Part shown: positions 57,713-64,000 of the stretch, piece by piece
How positions within the stretch are numbered: position 1 is the first letter of the stretch
Layout of the letters: each line of letters begins with the position of its first letter
Source: QHWT01 sp963755695
GTDB lineage: Bacteria > Acidobacteriota > Vicinamibacteria > Vicinamibacterales > 2-12-FULL-66-21
Direction: 5' to 3'
Assembly: GCA_963755695.1 (NCBI GenBank)
Contig: CAVWLB010000010.1
Coordinates: forward strand, 1,674,001 to 1,738,000
DNA length: 64,000 nt
Translations under genes and position numbers: made by a program
The notes under the pieces: model-generated
Seen by the model: the letters and a program-made list of their open reading frames with translations, nothing else
Databases searched by the model: none
Told to the model about the DNA's origin: nothing

Positions 57713-59803
57713 CTACTCCTGGTTCTTGTGCAACACCTGCGGCTCTGACTTCTTCTTTCCACCGAGCCCGGCGATCTGGATGGTGGGCTCCGGTGGCGCC
57801 TCTTTCAGCACGTGCTGCCGGTAGAGCACCTCCATCCGCTCGTGCTCCTGCTGCTGCTTACGGGCGCGCAGCTTCTCCTCGCGCGCGTTCTTCGCCACGC
57901 CGAGCTCGTCGAGATCGGTCTGCTTGCCAGCGGCGACCGCCTCGGGATCCAGAACGAGGTGATGCTCCGCGGACGACAGTTCGACGTTCTTGCCGCCGGC
58001 GTAGATCTGGTGACGGCCGTGCTCCTCGTACCACTTCGTGAGGGTAGCCGTCATGTGCATCTTCTCGATAATGTTCCGCCAGCCGATGCCGGTGTTGTAG
58101 GCGCAGAAGGAGATCTCCCCTTCCTGCGTCGCATACGGGATGATGCAGCGCTCGGTGCGGCGGAAATCGTAGTTGAACAGATCCTGGAACCACATGCCGG
58201 CAATGAACAGGAAGTTCCAGCGATCGCCCCGGCGCTTGTCCTGATCTTCGGCCGTGCGCGTGCCATCGACGCGGCCGTAGGCGCCCTTGTGCGCACTCTT
58301 CGTCGCGCCAAAGGTCTTGTCGAACTTCTTCATCAGATCGACGAGCTTGAAGTGCGTCGGCGCCTTGAAGGGGTCGTAGTTCTTCATCAGGGCGAGCGTC
58401 ATCCCCAGCACCGACAAGCGGCGCCCGCGCGCCGCATCGTTCACGTGCTGCAGATCTTTGGCGAGCTGATCGGCATGAAGGAACGCGGTCACCGGCACTG
58501 CTTCCTTCGTCTCCTTGTCGATCATCACGGCCATGCCGATGCCGCAGTTCGGGTGACAGCCGCACGTGAGGTTGCCCCACTCTGCGCTGGGGCCATGTAC
58601 CAGATCGGCCCAGTCGGTAAACGTGCCCATGAACGAAATCGGGAACCAGTCGCGCGTCGGCTCGCCAAGCCCGGTCTGGTTCTTCACGTCGTGTGCGAGA
58701 TGCGACAGCGTGTAGCGCTGGGCCGCGCGGCGCTCCGGTGTCACTTCCTCGTCGCGTCCGGTGAACGACACCGGCTGAAACGACAGGAAGTTGATCTTCT
58801 TCGGGTTGTCGAGCGCAAACTGGACGATCCGCCCGACCTGCTCGTTGTTGATCCCGTTGACGATGGTGATGACCGGGACGATGTCGACGCCGGAGGACCA
58901 GAGATTTTCAATCGCTCGCAATTTGACGTCGAACAGATTGCCCACCAGCCGGTGCGAGTTCGCCGCGTTTCCGATGCCGTCGAACTGCAGGTAGGCGTAG
59001 CGGAGACCCGCCTCGAAAGCAGCCCTGGCGAATTCCTTGCTCTTCGCGAACTCGATCCCGTTGGTCGCCGCCTGCACCGAGTTGTAGCCGACCTTCTTGG
59101 CGTAGCGCACGGCGTCGAGGAAGTACGGCGACATCGTGGGCTCGCCGCCCGAGAACTGCACCGACATCTGACGTCTTGGCTTCAGCGTGATCGCATTGTC
59201 CAGCATCGTCTTGATCTCGTCCCACGTGAGCTCGTGGACGAAGCCGACCTGGTTCGCATCCATGAAGCACGGATCGCACATCATGTTGCAGCGGTTGGTC
59301 AGATCGATCGTGAGGACCGAGCCGCGTCCGTACTTGATGGTGCTGCTGCCGTGGTTGTGGAGCTTTTCGTCGTTGTGCGAGCGGATGTCGCTGCCGGGGA
59401 AGGATTCCTCGAGGTGCTTGAAAAATGCCGGATCGATCGCCATCACGTCTTCGAAATGTCCGTGGGTCGGACAATCCTTGATCATGACGATTTTGCCGTC
59501 TTTCTCCGTGATGGTCGCTTTGATCTCGCCGACCTTCTCGTTGAGAAGGATCCGGTAATCCTGCTTGCCGTCGACGATGGCCTGCCGCGCTTCGCGGACG
59601 CAGTTCGGGCAGAGAGAATCGGTCTCGCGGGGCCAACCGAGTGGCGGCTTCACCTTTTGCCACGACTTCTGCAGCGGCAGGTCCGACCACTTCGGGGTGA
59701 AGGTGCCGTTGGGCTTTATGCGGTTCAACGCGTCAAAAGCGACCCACGCGCCTTTCGCAGCCACCGTCAGACCCTTCTCCACATACTTCATCGGCTTGTG
59801 CAT
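57713..59803 (-). CDS. Radical SAM protein resembling the MJ0619 / tetraether-lipid-synthase family
   Basis: 696-residue cytosolic iron-sulfur enzyme. I start at the ATG at 59803 (MHKPMKYVEKGLTV), since the frame upstream is unlike protein. A CPNC pair (Cys65, Cys68) and CPTHG (Cys111) precede the radical SAM site RCNMMCDPC (Cys172, 176, 179) with FSGGEPT near 220. A later Cys cluster TCGCHPNCG lies near 410, and a Cys pair follows near 535-555. The order CPNC, CPxHG, radical SAM core, then distal Cys cluster fits MJ0619-type proteins, which include the archaeal tetraether lipid synthase Tes. The extra CPxxCGxC site of those proteins is not seen. The C-terminus is Lys/Gln-rich coiled coil. 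Substrate unknown; a membrane-lipid role is a hypothesis. Confidence 0.85.
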   Translation of the reverse strand: MHKPMKYVEKGLTVAAKGAWVAFDALNRIKPNGTFTPKWSDLPLQKSWQKVKPPLGWPRETDSLCPNCVREARQAIVDGKQDYRILLNEKVGEIKATITEKDGKIVMIKDCPTHGHFEDVMAIDPAFFKHLEESFPGSDIRSHNDEKLHNHGSSTIKYGRGSVLTIDLTNRCNMMCDPCFMDANQVGFVHELTWDEIKTMLDNAITLKPRRQMSVQFSGGEPTMSPYFLDAVRYAKKVGYNSVQAATNGIEFAKSKEFARAAFEAGLRYAYLQFDGIGNAANSHRLVGNLFDVKLRAIENLWSSGVDIVPVITIVNGINNEQVGRIVQFALDNPKKINFLSFQPVSFTGRDEEVTPERRAAQRYTLSHLAHDVKNQTGLGEPTRDWFPISFMGTFTDWADLVHGPSAEWGNLTCGCHPNCGIGMAVMIDKETKEAVPVTAFLHADQLAKDLQHVNDAARGRRLSVLGMTLALMKNYDPFKAPTHFKLVDLMKKFDKTFGATKSAHKGAYGRVDGTRTAEDQDKRRGDRWNFLFIAGMWFQDLFNYDFRRTERCIIPYATQEGEISFCAYNTGIGWRNIIEKMHMTATLTKWYEEHGRHQIYAGGKNVELSSAEHHLVLDPEAVAAGKQTDLDELGVAKNAREEKLRARKQQQEHERMEVLYRQHVLKEAPPEPTIQIAGLGGKKKSEPQVLHKNQE

Positions 59804-60020
59804 TTCGCGAGAATATCGGCGTTCTGCGGGATTGGCAGCGAAAATCAGGCGAATTGGCAGGATCGGGGGGTGAACTGGCGTAGCGTGAAGGCAGTGGACA
59901 CGACTCAGCCGGGCGAGAGTGCACGATTGCTTCCGCAACCGCTGGGCAGGTACACCGCTTGCACATCGCGCGTTGCACGTTAACCGATTCGAGATGCAAC
60001 CTGATTACGGGAGGCGTTTG

Positions 60021-60830
60021 GTGAGCGCTGATGGCGTCACCGTTGAAACGAATTTGCCCAAACGACGGCACTCGCTGCGGTCGGCGCTATACGGCTTTTA
60101 CTTCAGAGCCGAGCGGCGCATCGCACCGCACCTGCGAAGTTCCCAATACGCGTATTACGAGGCACTCCGCGAGGCGCTGACGTCAGGTTGCCGTTGGCTC
60201 GATCTCGGGTGCGGCCATCAGGTATTCGCCGACTGGATGACCGCCGAAGACGTGACGGTCGTCCAGAAGAGCGGCGTCGCGGCAGGAGTCGATCTCGATT
60301 GGGCCGCCCTGCGCCGGCATCGCAGCCTGCGCAACCGCGTGTTCGGCGATCTCACGGCGCTCCCCTTCAAGAGCGGCTCGTGGGATGCCGTGAGCGCGAA
60401 CATGGTGATGGAACATCTGCAGGACCCGGCGTTGGTGCTGAACGAGGTCCATCGCCTGCTCGCGCCGGGCGGTACATTTGTTTTTCACACACCGAACTTC
60501 TACCACTGGATCACCCTGGCGGCATGGATGATCCCCGAGAGGCTGAAGAAGCCGTTACTGTTGTTCTTCGAAGGACGCGCCGGGCACGATGTGTTCCCGA
60601 CCCACTATCAGATCAACACGGCACCCGCGGTGCGACGGTTTGCCGCGCGGTGTGGATTCGAGATCGTCGACGTGGCGCTGGTGAGCAGCTCCGGCGCGCT
60701 GAAGATGCTGGGACCGGTCGTCTTGCTCGAACTGCTGTACATCCGGCTCCTCGAGCGGCCGAAGCTCGCCCAGCTCCGCTCGAATCTCGTCGTCACGCTT
60801 CGGAAGCCTCAGAACCGATCGCACCAATAA
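60021..60830 (+). CDS. Class I SAM-dependent methyltransferase
   Basis: 269 residues from the GTG at 60021, which has GGGAGG six bases upstream; the frame opens earlier (59919, 59994) without good ribosome sites. Motif I is WLDLGCGHQVFADW near 55, an acidic ribose-binding residue is in AAGVDLDW near 84, and motif IV is DAVSANMVMEHLQDP near 110. The motif VLNEVHRLLAPGGTFVFHTPN matches the Methyltransf_11 type. The C-terminal half is hydrophobic (ITLAAWMIPERL; GPVVLLELLYIRLLE), suggesting membrane association. It is divergent from the radical SAM gene, ~220 bases between start codons. Substrate unknown. Confidence 0.85.
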   Translation: MSADGVTVETNLPKRRHSLRSALYGFYFRAERRIAPHLRSSQYAYYEALREALTSGCRWLDLGCGHQVFADWMTAEDVTVVQKSGVAAGVDLDWAALRRHRSLRNRVFGDLTALPFKSGSWDAVSANMVMEHLQDPALVLNEVHRLLAPGGTFVFHTPNFYHWITLAAWMIPERLKKPLLLFFEGRAGHDVFPTHYQINTAPAVRRFAARCGFEIVDVALVSSSGALKMLGPVVLLELLYIRLLERPKLAQLRSNLVVTLRKPQNRSHQ

Positions 60831-60852
60831 CAGAATCCCGCGGATTGAGCCG

Positions 60853-61473
60853 CTACGTCGACCGGAGCTGGGCCTCCGCGGATTGGCGCCGCAGTGCGGG
60901 GTGTCTTACACGCCAGACGACACGGAATCCCAGCAACAACGTCAATGCCACGGCGTACAGCACGGGACTGCCACTCACCACTTTGACCTTCCAGATGAAG
61001 TGAATGCTTGCGCAGATGGCGCTCACATAGACGAGGCGATGGATGGTCTGCCACCTGCGACCCAAGCGGCGAATCCAGCCCCTGGTCGACGTCAACGCGA
61101 GCGGTACCATCAGGACGAACGCGGTAAAGCCCATCGTAATGAATGGCCGCTTGCCAACATCGGCGAGGATCCCCGACCAGTCAAAGTACTGATCGAGGAC
61201 GATATAAGACGTGAAGTGCAGGGACGCGTAGAAAAACGCGAAGAGTCCGAGCATGCGCCGGTACTGAATCGCGACGTTCCATCCCGTCAGCCGGCGCAGC
61301 GGCGTGATGCTGAGCGTGATCAACAGGAACTTCAGCGCCCAGCGCCCGGTTTGAAGCTGAATGGTTTCGGCGGGGTTCGCGCCAAGTCTGCCCTGGAACA
61401 AACCCCATGTGAGCCAGGCCACCGGCACGAGCGCGAGCACGAAAAGCAGCGCTTTGCTGAATCGACGCATCAC
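60853..61473 (-). CDS. msrQ: Heme-binding membrane subunit MsrQ of methionine sulfoxide reductase
   Basis: Six-helix b-type cytochrome passing electrons from the quinone pool to periplasmic MsrP. The 206 residues have the family start (LFVLALVPVAWLTWGL), the TGRWALKFLLITLSITPLRR segment, heme His candidates in ASLHFTSYIVLDQ, RLVYVSAICASIHFIW and neighbours, and the RRLGRRWQTIHRLVY loop. It lies 139 bases after msrP on the same strand; that gap contains heptamer repeats. Confidence 0.94.
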   Translation of the reverse strand: MMRRFSKALLFVLALVPVAWLTWGLFQGRLGANPAETIQLQTGRWALKFLLITLSITPLRRLTGWNVAIQYRRMLGLFAFFYASLHFTSYIVLDQYFDWSGILADVGKRPFITMGFTAFVLMVPLALTSTRGWIRRLGRRWQTIHRLVYVSAICASIHFIWKVKVVSGSPVLYAVALTLLLGFRVVWRVRHPALRRQSAEAQLRST

Positions 61474-61492
61474 TCTGCGGGGTCCTCGTTTT

Positions 61493-61527
61493 CAGGCTGC
61501 AGGCTTCAGACTTCTTGCTTCCGGTTC
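61493..61527. repeat. Heptanucleotide repeat (CAGGCTT)n in the msrP-msrQ gap
   Basis: CAGGCTG, CAGGCTT, CAGACTT, CTTGCTT, CCGGTTC in tandem, starting about 20 bases before the msrQ start codon. Confidence 0.6.
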
Positions 61528-61571
61528 AAGTGCGGGGGTTTCGGGCTGTGGGCTCTGAGCCATAAGTCCGA

Positions 61572-61599
61572 GAAGCCTGGTGCCTGGAGCCCGAAGCCC
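61572..61599. repeat. Heptanucleotide repeat (GRWGCCY)4 after msrP
   Basis: GAAGCCT, GGTGCCT, GGAGCCC, GAAGCCC in direct tandem. It lies just downstream of the msrP stop. GAAGCCC words also occur at 57692-57714. Confidence 0.6.
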
Positions 61600-61612
61600 T
61601 CGCGTGCTGGGT

Positions 61613-62548
61613 TCAGTAATTGCGTTTCAAATCCATTCCGGCATACAGCGACTGCACCTCGTTGGCGTAGCCGTTGAACATCTCGGTCCGGCGCGTCGCA
61701 AACAGTCCGGGCAGACGCCGTTCGCGGCTCTGATCCCAGCGGACGGGACTGACGTTGGGATTCACGTTCGAATAGAACCCATACCAGTCCGGATTCTCCT
61801 CGACCCACGACGTGCGCGGCATCTTCTCGACGAAGCGAATGCGAACGATCGACTTCGCCCCCTTGAAGCCGTACTTCCAGGGAACCACGAGTCGGATCGG
61901 TGCGCCGTTCTGGTTCATCAACGTCTTGCCGTAGAGACCCACGGCGAGCAGCGTCAGCGGATGCATCGCTTCATCCATCCGCAGCCCCTCGGTATAGGGC
62001 CAGTTCAAGCCACCGGAGTCGAGCCCGGGCATCTGTGTCGGCCGCAGGACGGTGGTGAATTCCACGAAGGCGGCCTTCGACGTGGGCTCGGCGCGCTTCA
62101 GCACCGACGCGAGCGGGATGCCGACCCACGGAATCACCATCGACCACGCCTCCACGCACCGGTGGCGGTAGATGCGCTCTTCCAGTTCCAACGGCTTGAG
62201 TAGATCCTCAAGCTGGTACTCGGCAGGTTTCGCACACGCGCCGTCCATCTTGACCGTCCACGGACTCGTCTTCAGCCGGCCCGCATACCGCTGTGGATCA
62301 TTCTTGCCGGTGCCAAACTCGTAATAGTTGTTGTAGCTGGTGATCTCCTCGAAGCTGTTGACCTTCTCGTCGGTGGTCACCATGCGCTTCGTGATATTAG
62401 GCAGGGGGGTCTGAGCCTCCGTTCGGCCGGCAGCCAGCGCCCCAAGCGCAAGGCCGGTCGCGAGTTGCATGAATTCGCGACGGCGTAGGTAATGCGCCTC
62501 GTCCGTAATTTCCGACGATTTGATGTCGGGCGCCTTTTTGATCAGCAT
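61613..62548 (-). CDS. msrP: Protein-methionine-sulfoxide reductase catalytic subunit MsrP
   Basis: Periplasmic molybdopterin enzyme repairing oxidised methionine in envelope proteins. A twin-arginine leader is present (RRREFMQLATGLALGALAAG), the Mo-coordinating Cys is in YRHRCVEAWSM (Cys131), and cofactor-binding segments include ITSYNNYYEFG, NWPYTEGLRMDEAMHPLT and WKYGFKGAKSIVRI. Length 311 is normal. It forms a pair with msrQ and depends on Moco (moaA is in this window). A divergent histidine-kinase-like gene starts 75 bases away, across an inverted repeat. Confidence 0.96.
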   Translation of the reverse strand: MLIKKAPDIKSSEITDEAHYLRRREFMQLATGLALGALAAGRTEAQTPLPNITKRMVTTDEKVNSFEEITSYNNYYEFGTGKNDPQRYAGRLKTSPWTVKMDGACAKPAEYQLEDLLKPLELEERIYRHRCVEAWSMVIPWVGIPLASVLKRAEPTSKAAFVEFTTVLRPTQMPGLDSGGLNWPYTEGLRMDEAMHPLTLLAVGLYGKTLMNQNGAPIRLVVPWKYGFKGAKSIVRIRFVEKMPRTSWVEENPDWYGFYSNVNPNVSPVRWDQSRERRLPGLFATRRTEMFNGYANEVQSLYAGMDLKRNY

Positions 62549-62563
62549 AGACCGACCCCCACA

Positions 62564-62596
62564 TGGAATAACACCGCCTGAGAGCGGGGCATTCCA
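62564..62596. promoter_or_regulatory. Nested inverted repeat between msrP and the histidine-kinase-like gene
   Basis: TGGAAT (62564-62569) with ATTCCA (62591-62596), and inside it CCGC (62574-62577) with GCGG (62584-62587). It is the main structure in the 74-base divergent promoter region; operator or leader hairpin. Confidence 0.4.
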
Positions 62597-62622
62597 CCTC
62601 CTGCGATATTACAATCTCCTGG

Positions 62623-63300
62623 ATGCCGGAGCCGACGATAGATCCTCGCTGGGCCGAGCTGTTCTCTGTAATGGTGCACGACGTCCGGACCCCCATGACC
62701 GTCGTCGCCGGATACGTGGACATGCTGCTGAAGGAACGGTTCGGACCGCTCACGGACAAACAGCGCCAAATCCTCCAAGAAGTGCAAAAGTCCTGCGGCC
62801 GCGTCTCGGGGCTGTTGAAGGAAGGCAGCGAACTGACGAGCATCGAGCGGAAGACGACGTCCCTGAATCGCCGGCCGGCGGACCTGCGCGAAGTGCTTCG
62901 AGCGGCCGTCGAACAACTCCCGCGACTGCCCGACCGCGAGGTCCAGGTGGATCTCCAGACCGGCTCCGGAGATGCGGTTTTTCAGGCCGACGTAACCCGG
63001 CTGACCAATGCGTTCACGTCGCTCATCGCCGGACTGCGCCGCGAGGTCGTGTTGACCGATCGATTGATCGTCCGCGAGCAGCGAACGAGCGATGGATTCG
63101 AGATCCGCATTGGCGACGAAGAGACGCTCGCGCTGTTCGACGGAACGTCGATCGCGGAGCTGCCGGTCTTCAATGAATGGCGCGGAGGACTTGGAATGAG
63201 CCTCGCGGTCGCACGACGCATCCTGAACGGACACGGCGGACAGCTTGCGGCGCCGCCCGACGGGCGGAAAACCGGAGCCGTCGTGCTGCTGCGCGCCTAG
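62623..63300 (+). CDS. Orphan, sensorless histidine-kinase-like protein with degenerate ATP site
   Basis: 225-residue soluble protein. The dimerisation/H-box region is recognisable at residues 10-70 (SVMVHDVRTPMTVVAGYVDML; His19 is the phosphoacceptor position). The ATPase part is eroded: the N-box segment reads VTRLTNAFTSLIAGL without the two Asn expected, and no DxGxG (G1) is found where IGDEETLALFDG stands. The G2-like GGLGMSLAVARRIL and the last strand GAVVLLRA remain. It has no sensor domain and no response regulator nearby. It may work as a phosphotransfer or dominant partner rather than a kinase. It is divergent from msrP. Confidence 0.75.
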   Translation: MPEPTIDPRWAELFSVMVHDVRTPMTVVAGYVDMLLKERFGPLTDKQRQILQEVQKSCGRVSGLLKEGSELTSIERKTTSLNRRPADLREVLRAAVEQLPRLPDREVQVDLQTGSGDAVFQADVTRLTNAFTSLIAGLRREVVLTDRLIVREQRTSDGFEIRIGDEETLALFDGTSIAELPVFNEWRGGLGMSLAVARRILNGHGGQLAAPPDGRKTGAVVLLRA

Positions 63301-63373
63301 CTGATTCCAGGCTGTTCGCGATCCGCGGCGTTCACAGCGAGCTTGACCTGTCGCAGCGCCGCGGAGGACCGGA

Positions 63374-64000
63374 TCAGAACGACGTATCCGCCCCAACGAG
63401 CAGCCGATCCCGCAGCCGGTACACTCGCAACAGCACTCCGGGAAACGTGCGCATCAGCGCGCACACTACCCGGAGCCGGCGGCTGTTGAAAAACTGATTC
63501 GCCCGTTCGAGGCGTTCCAGCGCGGCATCGGTCTCGAGGCGAAAGAACGCCTGTTTGCCCTCGGCCAGATCCAACCTTGCCCGAAAATATGCCTGCCGCT
63601 CTACGAGTGCGGCCCGGTCATCGGGAGCAAGTTCGAGGCGCGCTGCCAGCCTGTCGAGCACCTGGACGACGACTTGAGCCATCCAGATCGGATTCGCGGA
63701 GAGACTGTCGCGCCGCTTCCGGTATCGGACGAGCACGCGGCGGTGATAACCGATCCGCTCACCCGCGGCGAGAAGCCTGAGCCACAGGTCGAAATCCTCG
63801 ACGCTGCGCAAGGATTCCTCGAACAGTCCGGCGCGCAACAGCGCCTCGCGCCGCGCCAGCACGCTGACGAAGATGTTGCATCTCTGCGTCAGGACGCTGC
63901 GAAAGGTCGGTTCACCATGGGACGGACAGTCGTCCATGAAAGTGCGTCCCGCATGCGGATGATCCCCGATGATCCGCGCGTTGGGGTACACGACTGCGAG
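63374..64000 (-). CDS. Glycosyltransferase family 2 protein (5' end beyond the window)
   Basis: C-terminal ~208 residues of a GT2 enzyme; the frame is open to the right edge (LAVVYPNARIIGDHP...). After an acceptor-side segment RCNIFVSVLARREALLRAGLFEE comes the family motif SVEDFDLWLRLLAAG (ED-type catalytic base) and YHRRVLVRYRKR. A helical C-terminal region of ~90 residues follows. The metal-binding DxD half lies outside. It probably makes a surface polysaccharide. It is convergent with the histidine-kinase-like gene, 73 bases apart. Confidence 0.85.
   Translation of the reverse strand, partial: LAVVYPNARIIGDHPHAGRTFMDDCPSHGEPTFRSVLTQRCNIFVSVLARREALLRAGLFEESLRSVEDFDLWLRLLAAGERIGYHRRVLVRYRKRRDSLSANPIWMAQVVVQVLDRLAARLELAPDDRAALVERQAYFRARLDLAEGKQAFFRLETDAALERLERANQFFNSRRLRVVCALMRTFPGVLLRVYRLRDRLLVGADTSF

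Noticed and set aside
57812..59983. A 723-codon open frame on the plus strand, opposite the radical SAM gene
   Set aside because: It is antisense to a gene with conserved motifs, its sequence is low in family features, and long antisense frames are expected at this GC content.

Overview
This window reads as a chromosomal segment of a high-GC bacterium, most likely an Acidobacteriota of the Vicinamibacteria type. The clues are the base composition, a secreted VWFA protein of a kind common in acidobacteria, the housekeeping order hisS-aspS-phoH-ybeY-corC-era ... mgtE-recO-glyQ-glyS-ppdK, and short repeats at many gene borders. That placement is inference from gene content. I see no rRNA, tRNA, CRISPR array, transposase, integrase or phage gene. 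Most genes lie on the minus strand.

1-15.7 kb: an MlaFE-type lipid transporter, uvrB, a VWFA protein and a large outer-membrane protein; then a plus-strand DHH phosphoesterase, a PLP enzyme of sulfur amino acid metabolism, a patatin-like protein without its catalytic serine, greA, an rRNA methyltransferase, rarA and a membrane-anchored trypsin-like protease. 15.9-40 kb: a long minus-strand series running from hisS down to mutL (translation, Mg2+ transport, RNA maturation, repair), interrupted by an ECF sigma/anti-sigma/secreted-protein cassette and a glycosyltransferase. 37.7-46.7 kb: a gamma-carbonic-anhydrase-like protein, a secreted M20 peptidase, moaA, HtrA, a cupin, an MFS transporter, an acyl-CoA synthetase and ferritin. 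46.7-50.7 kb: a plus-strand succinate dehydrogenase operon followed by a helical-repeat protein. 50.7-56.7 kb: a sugar cluster (GHMP kinase, nucleotidyltransferase, Tat-exported oxidoreductase, small membrane protein, HAD phosphatase) beside a divergent GntR-LacI regulator. 56.7-64 kb: a VOC protein, a large radical SAM enzyme divergent from a methyltransferase, the MsrPQ methionine sulfoxide reductase, an orphan degenerate histidine kinase and the end of a glycosyltransferase.

Two patterns cut across the window. First, five genes (a large outer-membrane protein, corA, glyQ, era, a galactokinase-like gene) each become intact if one G or C is removed from a short G/C run. This looks like a uniform insertion-type sequencing error, although real frameshifts cannot be excluded. 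Second, gene borders hold several families of short repeats: degenerate heptanucleotide tandems, inverted-repeat-bounded TCGAAGG elements, a 41-bp hairpin element, 20-25 bp GGCGCC hairpins and CAAATCNC octamers. Some heptamer and 21-bp repeats lie inside coding sequence (ppdK, hisS, ybeY). The strongest leads are the radical SAM enzyme, the serine-less patatin protein, the degenerate histidine kinase beside msrP, and these repeat families.
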